From Actinomycetota bacterium (GTDB taxonomy: Bacteria; Actinomycetota; Actinomycetes; Streptosporangiales; Streptosporangiaceae): 64,000 nucleotides of DNA. Both the position numbers and the translations under genes were made by a program. Location of the stretch: positions 4,339 to 68,338 of the forward strand of contig PMSU01000194.1 of assembly GCA_003168255.1 (NCBI GenBank), written 5' to 3'. Numbering within the stretch: position 1 is the first letter of the stretch; each line of letters opens with the position of its first letter. Positions 1-8,044 of the stretch are shown here, one piece after another. The notes below the pieces were generated by a model that ran no database searches, was not told where the DNA came from, and was given only the letters and a program-made list of their open reading frames with translations.

Positions 1-53
1 TTCGGCCCGGTCCGCTCCCGCTGTTTCGGCCCGGTCCGCTCCCGCTGTTTCGG
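1..53. repeat. 24-bp tandem repeat at the window edge
   Basis: Two exact copies and a partial third copy of a 24-bp GC-rich unit (starting TTCGGCCCGG) run from base 1 to about 53. They lie just beyond the stop codon of the acyl-CoA dehydrogenase at 66-1217. The array may begin before the window. The unit shares CCGCTCCCGC-like wording with the 30-bp array at 3263-3382. Confidence 0.75.
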
Positions 54-65
54 TCTGCGGTGTCG

Positions 66-1217
66 TCACCCGGGCAGTCCCTTGGCCAGGATCTCGAGCT
101 GGATCTCGTCGGTACCGCCGCCGATGCGCAGCACCCGGACGTCGCGGTAGTGGCGCGCGACGGGCGTCTCCTCCAGGAAGCCGCTGCCGCCGAAGATCTG
201 GACGCACTCGTCGACGATGTGGCATGCCGCGATCGCGGCGTGGTACTTGGCCATGGCCACCGACTTCGCGGTCTCGGGGTGACCGCCGTCCAGCCGCGCC
301 GCGGCCCGGTAGGTGAGCAAGCTGGCTGCCTCCAGCTCCACCGACAGGGCCGCGAGGCGATGCCGGATTGCCTGCATGCTGATCAGCGGTGAGCCGAACG
401 CTTCGCGGTCACGGGCGTAGGCAGTCGCGGCGTGCAGGCACTCGGCCGCGTGACCCAGCCCCATCGCGGCGAGGGCCAGCCGTTCCAGCTGGAAGGCCGA
501 CATGATCTGGTGGAAGCCGCGGCCGGCGTCGCCGAGCACCGCGTCGCCCGCGACCAGGCAGTCCGCGAGGATCACCTCGCGGGTGTCCGAAGCGTGCCAG
601 CCCATCTTGCGCAGCGGCCTGCCCACGGACAGGCCGGGATTATCGGCATCGACGATGAACGTGGTGATGCCCCGGTGCCCGTCTGGCGACGTGCGCGCGG
701 CGACCACGAAAACGTCGGCGATCCCGGCGTTGGTGATGAACATCTTGGTGCCGTCGAGCCGGAACCCGCCGTCGGCCGCGGTCGCGCGGGTCCTGATAGC
801 GCCGACGTCCGAGCCTGCGCCGGGCTCGGTGACGGCGATGGCCGCGACCTTCTCACCGGCGATAAGCCCCGGCAGGTAGCGGGCCCGCTGTTCGTCGGTG
901 CCAAACTGCGCGATATGCGGCGTGGACATGTAGCCGGTCACCAGCGCGGTGACGGCGATGCCGCCGCTGGCCCTGGCCAGCTCCTCGGCGAGCACGATGA
1001 TGGCGAGCGTGTCGCCCGCGCCGCCCCCGTATTCCTCCGGCACCGCCAGCCCGAGCAGCCCGGCGCTGCCCATCTCCTTCAGCAGGGCGGCCGGAGGGCG
1101 GCCGGCTTCCTCCGATTCCTCGACCAGCGGGCGCACCTGACGGTCCACGAAATCCCGAACGCTGGCCCGGAACTCCTCGTGCTCAGCGTCAAGCTCCCAG
1201 GTCATGGATGCGGTCAT
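66..1217 (-). CDS. acyl-CoA dehydrogenase
   Basis: This 383-aa protein has the usual length of a medium-chain-type acyl-CoA dehydrogenase, an FAD enzyme that introduces the alpha,beta double bond into acyl-CoA. Visible family landmarks are AVTEPGAGSDVGAI and GTKMFITNAG in the middle domain, and REAFGSPLISMQAI with a C-terminal IFGGSGFLEETPV followed by IGGGTDEIQLEILAKGL. The ATG at 1217 has a GGAAGG ribosome site about six bases upstream; a second ATG at 1205 is possible. It is divergent from the TetR gene at 1285, and the 67-bp gap contains a strong palindrome, so the TetR product probably controls both genes. The natural substrate is not known. Confidence 0.93.
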   Translation of the reverse strand: MTASMTWELDAEHEEFRASVRDFVDRQVRPLVEESEEAGRPPAALLKEMGSAGLLGLAVPEEYGGGAGDTLAIIVLAEELARASGGIAVTALVTGYMSTPHIAQFGTDEQRARYLPGLIAGEKVAAIAVTEPGAGSDVGAIRTRATAADGGFRLDGTKMFITNAGIADVFVVAARTSPDGHRGITTFIVDADNPGLSVGRPLRKMGWHASDTREVILADCLVAGDAVLGDAGRGFHQIMSAFQLERLALAAMGLGHAAECLHAATAYARDREAFGSPLISMQAIRHRLAALSVELEAASLLTYRAAARLDGGHPETAKSVAMAKYHAAIAACHIVDECVQIFGGSGFLEETPVARHYRDVRVLRIGGGTDEIQLEILAKGLPG

Positions 1218-1258
1218 GAAAGGCCTTCCCGCGCGGGCCCGGCTGCCATCGCCCGCAC

Positions 1259-1280
1259 TACTAATTAACGTTCGTTAGTA
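1259..1280. promoter_or_regulatory. palindromic TetR-type operator
   Basis: A 22-bp near-perfect palindrome, TACTAA-N2-AACGTT-N2-TTAGTA, lies in the divergent gap between the acyl-CoA dehydrogenase and TetR genes. It ends five bases before the TetR start. The even length, symmetric half-sites and position make it the likely binding site of the adjacent TetR protein, with autoregulation. Seen: the symmetry. Inferred: the binding. Confidence 0.75.
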
Positions 1281-1284
1281 CCGT

Positions 1285-1938
1285 ATGCTGCTGCCCATGG
1301 AGAGGTCAACCGCGACGAACCATGCCGCCGTGCTCGACGCGGCGCGCACCCTGTTCGCTGACCACGGCTATCGCGGTACCTCCATGAAGGACATCGCGGA
1401 GGTGCTCGGCGTCCGCGCGCCGAGCCTGTACAACCACGTCGCGTCCAAGCAGGACATCTTGCACGCGATCATGGACAAGGCGATGGACCGCGCGATCACT
1501 GCCCTCGATGAGGCGCTCGCCGGCATCAGCGACGTGTCCGAGCAACTGCGCCGGGCGACGGAATCGCTGGTGCTGGATTTCCTGCGCTATCCAGCCGAGG
1601 TGACAGTCTGCAACAACGAGGTACGCAGCCTTGACCCCGGCAACCGCATCGCCATCGTGGCCAAGCGGGACCAGTACGCAGGTCGGCTGCGCAAGATCAT
1701 CGAGCAGGGCTGCCGAAGCGGCCGGTTCCAGACGCGAACGCCGCAGCTGGCCGCGTTCGCCGTGCTCGAGATGGGCAATGGCGCAAAGTCCTGGTTCAAG
1801 GCCAGCGGCCGCTACACCGACACCTACGTTGCCGGCGAGTACGGCGAGTTCGCGTTGCGCGTCGTCGGCTGCACCGACTCAAGCGGCAGGTCACCAAGCG
1901 CCAAGGGCCCGCAGAGAAGTAAGCCGCAGGTTTCGTGA
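1285..1938 (+). CDS. TetR family transcriptional regulator
   Basis: This 217-aa protein has an N-terminal TetR helix-turn-helix (about residues 10-55: AARTLFADHGYRGTSMKDIA, then VRAPSLYNHVASKQDIL). The C-terminal ligand domain resembles that of fatty-acid-responsive TetR regulators. Divergent pairing with an acyl-CoA dehydrogenase suggests it senses an acyl-CoA. The ATG at 1285 lies five bases from the operator palindrome, so the message may be nearly leaderless; an in-frame ATG at 1297 is an alternative. The last 30 or so residues are basic and low-complexity, and the gene runs to within about 20 bases of a dispersed repeat. Confidence 0.9.
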   Translation: MLLPMERSTATNHAAVLDAARTLFADHGYRGTSMKDIAEVLGVRAPSLYNHVASKQDILHAIMDKAMDRAITALDEALAGISDVSEQLRRATESLVLDFLRYPAEVTVCNNEVRSLDPGNRIAIVAKRDQYAGRLRKIIEQGCRSGRFQTRTPQLAAFAVLEMGNGAKSWFKASGRYTDTYVAGEYGEFALRVVGCTDSSGRSPSAKGPQRSKPQVS

Positions 1939-1956
1939 TCGTCAGCTCGGGCCGGG

Positions 1957-2170
1957 GCGCCTCCTTCCGCATCGTTTCCATGATCGATGTGACGGAGCCC
2001 ACCACCGGTGGTAGGCCATGTCACATCGATCTTCGGCGGCGCTCCGGAAGTCGTGGCTCACGGGGCCGGTGGTGCCGGTGTGACGAGAGTGGTCCGGCCG
2101 GCCGGGTCCGCGGGCACCGGACGATCGTCCGGGACCAGGAAACGACGGTTCATTCCACGACGCGCCCTAA
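1957..2170. repeat. long dispersed repeat, copy 1, with structured 50-bp core
   Basis: About 210 bp here recur, with scattered substitutions, at 12997-13218. The core (1982-2031) is an inverted repeat: 12-bp perfect arms GATCGATGTGAC/GTCACATCGATC enclose a second palindrome, ACCACCGGTGGT (2001-2012). Further right lies a 16-bp perfect palindrome, CCGGACGATCGTCCGG (2117-2132). The core alone also occurs at 3985 and 27958. It sits between convergent gene ends (TetR and LLM), which would suit a terminator or a mobile palindromic element. No convincing protein is encoded. Confidence 0.8.
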
Positions 2171-2200
2171 CTGACCGGTCGCGTTGCGGCTTGGCAAAGC

Positions 2201-3382
2201 TCACGTCGGCGGGTCGTCGCGGTCGAGGGCACCGATGAAGTCCAGCGCCCGGCCCAGGTTGTCCAGGCGGGCGGCCAGCGTGTCTCCGGCCGGGTAAAGG
2301 CGCACGGTGTTCACGCCGGCGTCGCGCCATACCTTGAGCCGGGCGCGGACCATGTCCTCGGTGCCGATCAGCGTGGTCGCGAGGACCATCTCGTCGGTGA
2401 CCAGGTTGGCGGCACCCTCGCGGTCTCCGGCCTGCCAGCGTGCGCGGATCTGGGTGGCGATGTCCGCCCAGCCCTGGCGGCTGTAGGCATCATTGTAGAA
2501 GTTGGTGCTGCCCGACCCCATGCCGCCGAGTGAGAAGGCAAGCTCCTTCTTGCGGCTCCCCGCGACGTGAGACAGTTCGGCTTCGTCGGCGACGAAGTTG
2601 ACCTCGGCACCCTGGCAGATGTCCAGGTCAGCCCGCGTGCGGCCGGCCCGGGCCAGCCCCGCGTCGAGAGGGGAGAAGTAGGCGCCGGCGCCTTCGGGAA
2701 CGAAGCTCGTCCCCAGCCAGCCGTCGGCGATCTCGCCGGTCAGCTCCAGCATCTTGGGCGACATCGTCGCCAGGTAGACCGGAACCGACACGGGCGGCAC
2801 GTTGACCCGCATCGGTCGGCCCTCGCCGCCGGGCAGCGGGATGCTGAACTGGCTGCCCTGGAAGGAGATCTTCTCGCCGGTGAACACGCTGCGTACGATC
2901 TGGACGGTCTCGCGCATCCGGGCCAGCGGATGCGCGAACGGAATCCCGTGCAGGCCCTCCAGAACCTGTGGCCCCGAAGCCCCCAGGCCGAGCAGGAACC
3001 TGCCGCCGGACAGGTGCGCCAGCGTCATCGCGGTCTGCGCGATCGTCACCGGGGAGCGGGTGCCAAGCTGAATGATCCCCGACCCCAGCAGCATCGTCTC
3101 GGTCCGGGCCGCCAGGTAACCCAGCGGCGAGGGCGCGTCGCTGCCCCACGCCTCGGCCACCCAGCAGATGTCCAGGCCGAGCTTCTCCGCCTCGCAGGCG
3201 AACTCGCAGATCTCCCGCCAGTTCCCGCCGGAGCCCTCGACCGTCGTCGCGGTGCGCATCATGCTCCCGCCGCTCTGACCCGCAAGTGCCGCGCTCCCGC
3301 CGCTCTGGCCCGCGGGTGCCGCGCTCCCGCCGCTCTGGCCCGCGCGCGCCGCGCTCCCGCCGCTCTGGCCCGCGCGCGTCAC
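2201..3382 (-). CDS. LLM-class flavin/F420-dependent oxidoreductase with repeat-extended N-terminus
   Basis: A luciferase-like TIM-barrel monooxygenase, probably F420-dependent, of 393 aa if the GTG at 3382 is used. The family-like part begins at about residue 41 (MMRTATTVEGSGG) and continues with ICWVAEAWGSDAP, LGSGIIQLGTRSP and LLGLGASGPQVLEGLHG. The first 40 residues are four near-identical decapeptides (AGQSGGSAAx) encoded by a 30-bp tandem array. The GTG at 3382 overlaps the stop of the upstream SRPBCC gene (GTGA), so translation through the repeats is plausible. The conventional start would be the ATG at 3262 or 3259, which has a ribosome site that is too close. The substrate is unknown. 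Confidence 0.9.
   Translation of the reverse strand: MTRAGQSGGSAARAGQSGGSAAPAGQSGGSAALAGQSGGSMMRTATTVEGSGGNWREICEFACEAEKLGLDICWVAEAWGSDAPSPLGYLAARTETMLLGSGIIQLGTRSPVTIAQTAMTLAHLSGGRFLLGLGASGPQVLEGLHGIPFAHPLARMRETVQIVRSVFTGEKISFQGSQFSIPLPGGEGRPMRVNVPPVSVPVYLATMSPKMLELTGEIADGWLGTSFVPEGAGAYFSPLDAGLARAGRTRADLDICQGAEVNFVADEAELSHVAGSRKKELAFSLGGMGSGSTNFYNDAYSRQGWADIATQIRARWQAGDREGAANLVTDEMVLATTLIGTEDMVRARLKVWRDAGVNTVRLYPAGDTLAARLDNLGRALDFIGALDRDDPPT
3263..3382. repeat. four tandem 30-bp repeats inside the 5' end of the LLM gene
   Basis: Four consecutive 30-bp units, each beginning GCTCCCGCCGCTCTG, fill the interval exactly from the LLM family-like start to the overlapped upstream stop codon. Thirty bases keep the reading frame, so copy-number change would lengthen or shorten the protein by ten residues at a time. 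Confidence 0.9.
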
Positions 3383-3891
3383 GCCCCGGCCTCGGCCAGG
3401 TTCTTGATGGCCGCCAGGTTGGCCGTGAACCCCGTCTCGAACTCCCGCAGCCGCACGAAGACGATCTTCTGCTCCTTATCCGGCATCGCATCGATGGCGA
3501 AGCTCAGCCCCGACCGGGCCGGACCCATCTGCGTCCACTGCTCCAGGATCGTGCCCGTCCCTTCCGGGCGCAGGGTGAACCGCCAGATCGACCACGGATG
3601 GTCGGGGTCTCCCACCGCCCACCCGAACCGCCGCGGCTCGTCGTACTCGACGATCGTGCTGGTCGTCTCCCAGTTGCCCAGCGCCTCATGGGCGTTCCGG
3701 CCGACGAAACGGTGGCCCACGGCCGGGCCGGTGACCCCGTCGAGCCACTCCACCTCCTGGAGCTCGGTGCTCAGCCTGGGCATCAGGTGGATGTCGCTCA
3801 CCAGCGCCCACACCCGCTCCGGGGAGGCCTCGATGTGGGTCTGCACGGCGACGGTCGGCGTATCCGCGTATACCTGCCCCGTCCATTTCAT
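3379..3891 (-). CDS. SRPBCC (polyketide cyclase/dehydrase-like) protein
   Basis: This 170-aa protein has the START/Bet v1-like fold signature: VAVQTHIEASPERVWALVSD at the first strand/helix, LSTELQEVEWLDG in the middle, and a C-terminal helix ending GFTANLAAIKNLAEAG. Family members bind hydrophobic ligands; no catalytic residue can be assigned. The ATG at 3891 has a GGAGG upstream. It is translationally coupled to the LLM oxidoreductase through a GTGA overlap, so the two probably act in one pathway. A copy of the structured repeat lies about 95 bp upstream. Confidence 0.85.
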   Translation of the reverse strand: MKWTGQVYADTPTVAVQTHIEASPERVWALVSDIHLMPRLSTELQEVEWLDGVTGPAVGHRFVGRNAHEALGNWETTSTIVEYDEPRRFGWAVGDPDHPWSIWRFTLRPEGTGTILEQWTQMGPARSGLSFAIDAMPDKEQKIVFVRLREFETGFTANLAAIKNLAEAGA

Positions 3892-3984
3892 GACGTTCAG
3901 CTCCCTCCGGTCTCAGCCTCCATAGTCGCAAGGCTGCTCGCGCGTCCTGACGTCCGGCGCCCCTTCGGGCTCGACCACGCCCGT

Positions 3985-4036
3985 CGATGGATGTGGCAGG
4001 GCCTACTACCGGTGGGGGGTAATTTCACATCCACGC
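3985..4036. repeat. structured dispersed repeat, copy 2
   Basis: An inverted repeat with arms TGGATGTG (3988-3995) and CACATCCA (4026-4033) is separated by exactly 30 bases containing TACCGGTGG. It matches the core at 1982-2031 but has G-C where copy 1 has C-G in the second pair outside ATGTG, a compensatory change. It lies downstream of the gene at 4067 and upstream of the SRPBCC gene, both leftward. Confidence 0.75.
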
Positions 4037-4066
4037 TGCTGGCCAGGGCGCGTGAGCCAGCCGCGG

Positions 4067-5284
4067 TCAGCCGAACGTCTTGCCCTCGCCCCGGTAGGTG
4101 GGCACGGTCGCGACGATCCTGTCCCCCTCGATCAGGTGCAGCTCGGCGAACCGCTCGCACAGTTCGCCGGCCTTGGCGTGCCTGAACCAGACCCGGTCCC
4201 CGATCCGCAGCCGGTCCGCCGCCTGCCCGAGCAGCGGCGTCTGCACCTCGCCCGCCCCCTCGTTCTTATCCAGCCGCAGGCCGGGCGGCAGGTACGGCCG
4301 CGGCAGCCGGCTCTTCTCGGCCGGGCCGGACGCCAGGTAGCCGCCGCAAAGCGCGGTCGCCACACCTGGCCCTGGCCTGCGCACCACCGGCAGCGCGAAC
4401 AGCGCGGCCGGCCGCCCGGCGAACGAGCGGTACGAGTCGAACAGCGCCGGATGGTAGAGCCCCGACCCCGCGCCGATCTCGGTCATCGCGGGCTCGGCGG
4501 CGGTCGCGGCGGCCGATCCGGTACCGCCGCCGTTGACGAATTCGAGATCGGCGATGGCGCGCACCGCCTCGACGATGGCGCCCCGCCGCTGCGCCAGCTC
4601 GGCAGCCGACTTCCTTTGCATATACCGAACGGCCGCCCCGAACACTGGCCGCCCAGGCGGATTGTCACCGACGCCGGCGATCTGCGACTCATACGCCATC
4701 AGCCCGGTCAGCCGGACGCCTGCCCGGCCGACGGCATCCCGGGCGAGCTCGGCCGCCTGCAGCGGCGTGCGCACGGGGGAGCGGAGTGCGCCGGCCCGCA
4801 GCCGGCCGCCGAGTGCCACGTATGCGGCGTCGAGGTCGATGCACACCCGGACCGGGTGCGACTCTGGCAAGCTGGCCGCTGCCTTCTCGATCATGTCGAG
4901 GTGGACCGGGCAGTCGATCATCACGGTGATCGTCGCGGCCAGCGACGGGTCGGCGGTGAGCTCGGCGAGCGCGGCCCGGTTGGCGGTCGGGTAGGCCACC
5001 AGGATGTCGTCGCTGGTCCCGCAGCGGGCCAGCCAGAGCGCCTCGGGCAGCGTGTACGCCAGGATCCCGCGGAACCCGTCGAGCCGCAGCGCCCGTTCGA
5101 TCACCGCCCGGCAGCGGACGGACTTGCTCGCCAGCCTTACCGGCTTGCCCGCGGCCCGGCGGGTCAGGTTCTCGGCGTTGGCGCGCAGTGCCGCCAGATC
5201 CACGATGGCCAGCGGCGGCTCGAGATGGCTGGTAGCCGCGTCGAAACGCTCGCGATCGGCTGCCCGCTCCGTGATAGTTCCCAC
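4067..5284 (-). CDS. PLP-dependent amino acid deaminase/aldolase (alanine racemase-like N-domain)
   Basis: This 405-aa protein resembles D-threonine aldolase/D-serine dehydratase-type enzymes. It has an alanine-racemase-like barrel carrying the probable PLP lysine in RLASKSVRC (about residue 53), then MAYESQIAGV, VNGGGTGS and a C-terminal beta domain (LRIGDRVWFRHAKAGELCERF). It probably acts on a beta-hydroxy D-amino acid; the exact reaction is inferred. The start is GTG at 5284. Its immediate upstream neighbour is a scrap of a serine dehydratase 3' end, suggesting the gene was once beside, or recombined with, a serine-catabolism gene. Confidence 0.82.
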   Translation of the reverse strand: MGTITERAADRERFDAATSHLEPPLAIVDLAALRANAENLTRRAAGKPVRLASKSVRCRAVIERALRLDGFRGILAYTLPEALWLARCGTSDDILVAYPTANRAALAELTADPSLAATITVMIDCPVHLDMIEKAAASLPESHPVRVCIDLDAAYVALGGRLRAGALRSPVRTPLQAAELARDAVGRAGVRLTGLMAYESQIAGVGDNPPGRPVFGAAVRYMQRKSAAELAQRRGAIVEAVRAIADLEFVNGGGTGSAAATAAEPAMTEIGAGSGLYHPALFDSYRSFAGRPAALFALPVVRRPGPGVATALCGGYLASGPAEKSRLPRPYLPPGLRLDKNEGAGEVQTPLLGQAADRLRIGDRVWFRHAKAGELCERFAELHLIEGDRIVATVPTYRGEGKTFG

Positions 5285-5285
5285 G

Positions 5286-5331
5286 TCAGCATTCGATCAC
5301 GTTGACGGCCAGCCCCGCCACGCGAGGTCTC
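5286..5331 (-). pseudogene. 3'-terminal remnant of an L-serine dehydratase gene
   Basis: About 45 bp match the last codons and stop of the intact sdaA at 13277 (encoding [14 protein letters not shown]). One inserted base breaks the frame. The upstream part of the gene is absent; the sequence passes directly into the end of the PaaX-like gene. It is best read as the scar of a deletion or duplication. Confidence 0.7.
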
Positions 5332-5346
5332 TGCGGCGCCGCGGAT

Positions 5347-6099
5347 TCAGCCCTGGCTGTAGTCACGGAGGAGCTCGGCATAGGTGGTGCTGAACTCGGC
5401 GTAGCGTTCCCGCAGGCCCGTTCCTGGCCAGTGCTCAGGCAGCAGTTCCGCGGGCAGGCACGGGTCGATCAACAGGTGCCGGAGAACCTCGGCGGTAACG
5501 ATGAACCCGGCTTTGAGGGTGCTGGCGGTGTCGAGTTCGCTGCGCAGTCGGCTGGCTTCGGCGGCCCAGCCGCCCAGGTCCCAGAGCGATCGGGCTAGCC
5601 TGACCGGTTGCTGCTGGGGGCGGCTTTCGAAGAAGGCGCACTGGTCGGTAACGACGCGATCGGGTTGTCGCAGCAGGTTGGCCGGCCGGAGCCAGACACC
5701 CTCGCGGATCTCGGCGAGACGCAGCGCGACCATGCTCTTGCGCAGACAGACCCGCTCGGCCAGGGGGCGCGATATCGCGGTGACGATCGCCATCTCCCAG
5801 GTTCCGTCCCATTGCCTGGTCCGGGGTGAGCAGCTCTCGTCTTGCTGTGCCTGGCGCTGGACGAGCCGTTCGGTGAGCCGGTAGACGCCGGTGTCGGCGA
5901 CCACGTCGCCGTCGGCGACCATCCGAGTCAACGCGACTCGGGTGGTTCGCTCGGCGATCCCGAACAGGCCGCCGACCCGCACGAGGGCGCTGACGGGCAG
6001 TGCTGGCGGGTGATAGCCGAGCAGGGTGCTGAGCACGACTGACCGGGCGGTGAGCGGTCTGATCGCCGGGAGATGCCGGTCTTGCACCGCCGGGAACAT
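5347..6099 (-). CDS. PaaX family transcriptional repressor
   Basis: The protein is 250 aa. The N-terminal winged helix includes SVVLSTLLGYHPP and FGIAERTTRVALTRMVADGDVV, followed by the PaaX middle and C-terminal domains (VYRLTERLVQRQ; KSMVALRLAEIREGVWLRPANL). PaaX proteins repress aryl-CoA catabolic operons and are released by the CoA thioester formed by the pathway ligase. It is divergent from a CoA-ligase operon, with an inverted repeat between, so it is the probable regulator of that operon. Confidence 0.9.
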   Translation of the reverse strand: MFPAVQDRHLPAIRPLTARSVVLSTLLGYHPPALPVSALVRVGGLFGIAERTTRVALTRMVADGDVVADTGVYRLTERLVQRQAQQDESCSPRTRQWDGTWEMAIVTAISRPLAERVCLRKSMVALRLAEIREGVWLRPANLLRQPDRVVTDQCAFFESRPQQQPVRLARSLWDLGGWAAEASRLRSELDTASTLKAGFIVTAEVLRHLLIDPCLPAELLPEHWPGTGLRERYAEFSTTYAELLRDYSQG

Positions 6100-6152
6100 G
6101 CGACCTCTCCCATGGCTCCTCGGGGACCCTAGCGTAGCCGTGCACTGTGATG

Positions 6153-6178
6153 TTACATTAATGCATCAGTCAATGTAA
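6153..6178. promoter_or_regulatory. inverted repeat, probable PaaX-type operator
   Basis: TTACATT (6153-6159) and AATGTAA (6172-6178) form a perfect 7-bp inverted repeat around 12 bases, in an AT-rich island of an otherwise GC-rich gap. It lies between the divergent PaaX-like and acyl-CoA ligase genes and is the best candidate operator for both. Confidence 0.65.
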
Positions 6179-6236
6179 AAGTGTGACCTGCTTGAGCTCC
6201 GACGGCGCCCTGGCAGCCTGGGAGGCTTGTTCCGGT

Positions 6237-8030
6237 ATGAATGACGCTCAAAGCCGCAGCGCCATCGACCATGCGCTGGCTCAGCCGAGCCTGTCGGCCG
6301 CGTTCCTGGCCCAGGCGACTGCCAGCCCCGACCGTGTCGCGTTGCGTGCGTTCGGATCGGATGAGCGCCTGACCCTGGGCGGGTGGTCCGCCCGCGCCCG
6401 GGCAGTCGCCGGCGGGCTGGCCAGCCTGGGAGTCCGGCGAGGTGAGCGTGTCGGGCTGCTGCTCAGGACGTGCATGGAGTTCCATGTCGCCGACATGGGT
6501 GCGCTGCTGGCGGGTGCTGTCCCGTTCTCGTTGTACGTAACGTCCCCGGTCTCGCAACTGCGGGAGATCGTCGAGAATGCCGGGCCACGTGTGCTGATCA
6601 CCGAGGCGTCGCTGGCCGGGAAGGCCAGGGAACTGCTGGCTGCGTGCCCGGTCATCGAGATCCTCGTGGTGGTGGAGGCGCACGCGATTGCCGGCGACGA
6701 GCTCAGCCTTGCCGCCCTCGAGGCACTGTGCCCTGGCGATTTCGATGTGCGCGCTGCGGTGGCGGTGGCTCGGCGTGACGACATTTGCACGCTGGTGTAC
6801 ACCTCCGGGACGACGGGGCCGCCCAAGGGAGTGCAGTTCCGGCACGGCGGGATGCTGGCCTGCCTCGATTCGATCCGGCAGCGGTTCGAGACCTCCTCCC
6901 GCGACCGCGCGATCTCGTATCTCCCGATGGCCCACGTCGCTGAGCGGATATTCGGGCACTATGCGGCGTTCGTCTACGGCTACGAGGTGACCTCGCTGGC
7001 CGATCTCGGCCAGCTCGGGGCGGCCCTCCAGGCGGTCCGGCCCACCCGGTTCTTCGGCGTGCCCCGCATCTACGAGAAGCTGCTGGCCGGCTTGCAGCAG
7101 GCGATCGCCGTATCCCCGCAGCGGGACCGGCTGCGAGCGGCGCTGGCATCGCGGCTTAGCCGGGTGTGCGCCGAGCAGGCCGGCCAGCTGGCCGCCGGCG
7201 ATGACCGCGGCGACCGGGATGACCGTGACCTGCTGCGGCCGCTGGCGGCACTGACGGGACTGGATCAGGCCCACTTCCTGGCCGTGGCCGGCGCCCCGAG
7301 CTCTCTGGAGATGCTGGCGGAACTGACCGCGTTCGGCTTGCCGATCAATGAGTTCTACGGCTCGTCGGAGACGATCATCGTCACCTGTAGCCCGCCCGAG
7401 CGGATCCGGCTGGGGACCGCAGGGACACCGCTCGCCGGGGTCCGGCTGCGGCTGGGCGCGGACGGCGAAGTGCTGATCGCCGGGCCGACGATCACGCCGG
7501 GTTACTACCGCGACCCGGAGCGCACCGCCGAGGCGCTCGAACCTGATGGCTGGTTTCACACCGGCGACATCGGCCAGCTCGACGATGACGGCTACCTCAG
7601 CATCGTCGACCGCAAGAAGGCGCTGATCATCAACAGCTTCGGCAAGAACATGTCGCCCGCCAACATCGAGCAGGCCATCAAGGGCGGCCAGCCGCTGATC
7701 TCCCAGGTACTTGTCGTCGGGGACCGGCGCCCCTACAACGTCGCGATCATCGTCCTGGACCGGGACGGGGTCGCCGCCTTCGCCGCAGAGCACGACCTTG
7801 GCGAGACATCATTCGAGAAGCTCACCGGGCGGCGGGAAGTCCTCGACACCGTGGCCGCGGCCGTGCAGGCCGGCAACCAGCGGCTGTCGCGCCCCGAGCA
7901 GATCAAGCGGTTCAAGATTCTCGATCACGACTGGCCGCTGGGCGGCCGGCAGCTGACCCCGACCGCCAAGGTCAAGCGCAGCGAGGTCGCGGGTCAGTAC
8001 CAGGCCACCATCGACGACCTCTACGCCTGA
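6237..8030 (+). CDS. long-chain/aryl acyl-CoA ligase (AMP-binding)
   Basis: An ATP-dependent acid-CoA ligase of 597 aa from the ATG at 6237, which has a GGGAGG site 11 bases upstream; an in-frame GTG at 6183 lies beside the operator and is less likely. Adenylation motifs are clear: LVYTSGTTGPPKGVQ (P-loop), INEFYGSSETIIV, WFHTGDIGQLDDDGYLSIVDR and the hinge/lysine region KKALIINSFGKNMSPANIE. It resembles FadD15-like long-chain synthetases. As the first gene after the operator it probably makes the CoA ester that both enters the pathway and relieves PaaX repression. The substrate is unknown. Confidence 0.92.
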   Translation: MNDAQSRSAIDHALAQPSLSAAFLAQATASPDRVALRAFGSDERLTLGGWSARARAVAGGLASLGVRRGERVGLLLRTCMEFHVADMGALLAGAVPFSLYVTSPVSQLREIVENAGPRVLITEASLAGKARELLAACPVIEILVVVEAHAIAGDELSLAALEALCPGDFDVRAAVAVARRDDICTLVYTSGTTGPPKGVQFRHGGMLACLDSIRQRFETSSRDRAISYLPMAHVAERIFGHYAAFVYGYEVTSLADLGQLGAALQAVRPTRFFGVPRIYEKLLAGLQQAIAVSPQRDRLRAALASRLSRVCAEQAGQLAAGDDRGDRDDRDLLRPLAALTGLDQAHFLAVAGAPSSLEMLAELTAFGLPINEFYGSSETIIVTCSPPERIRLGTAGTPLAGVRLRLGADGEVLIAGPTITPGYYRDPERTAEALEPDGWFHTGDIGQLDDDGYLSIVDRKKALIINSFGKNMSPANIEQAIKGGQPLISQVLVVGDRRPYNVAIIVLDRDGVAAFAAEHDLGETSFEKLTGRREVLDTVAAAVQAGNQRLSRPEQIKRFKILDHDWPLGGRQLTPTAKVKRSEVAGQYQATIDDLYA

Positions 8031-8044
8031 GAAAGAAGCCGACG

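Noticed and set aside
6153-7793. A 546-codon open frame antisense to the acyl-CoA ligase
   Set aside because: It is the mirror of a high-GC gene, lacks any recognisable domain and is full of Arg/Gln/Gly-rich low-complexity sequence; the sense strand has clear AMP-binding motifs.
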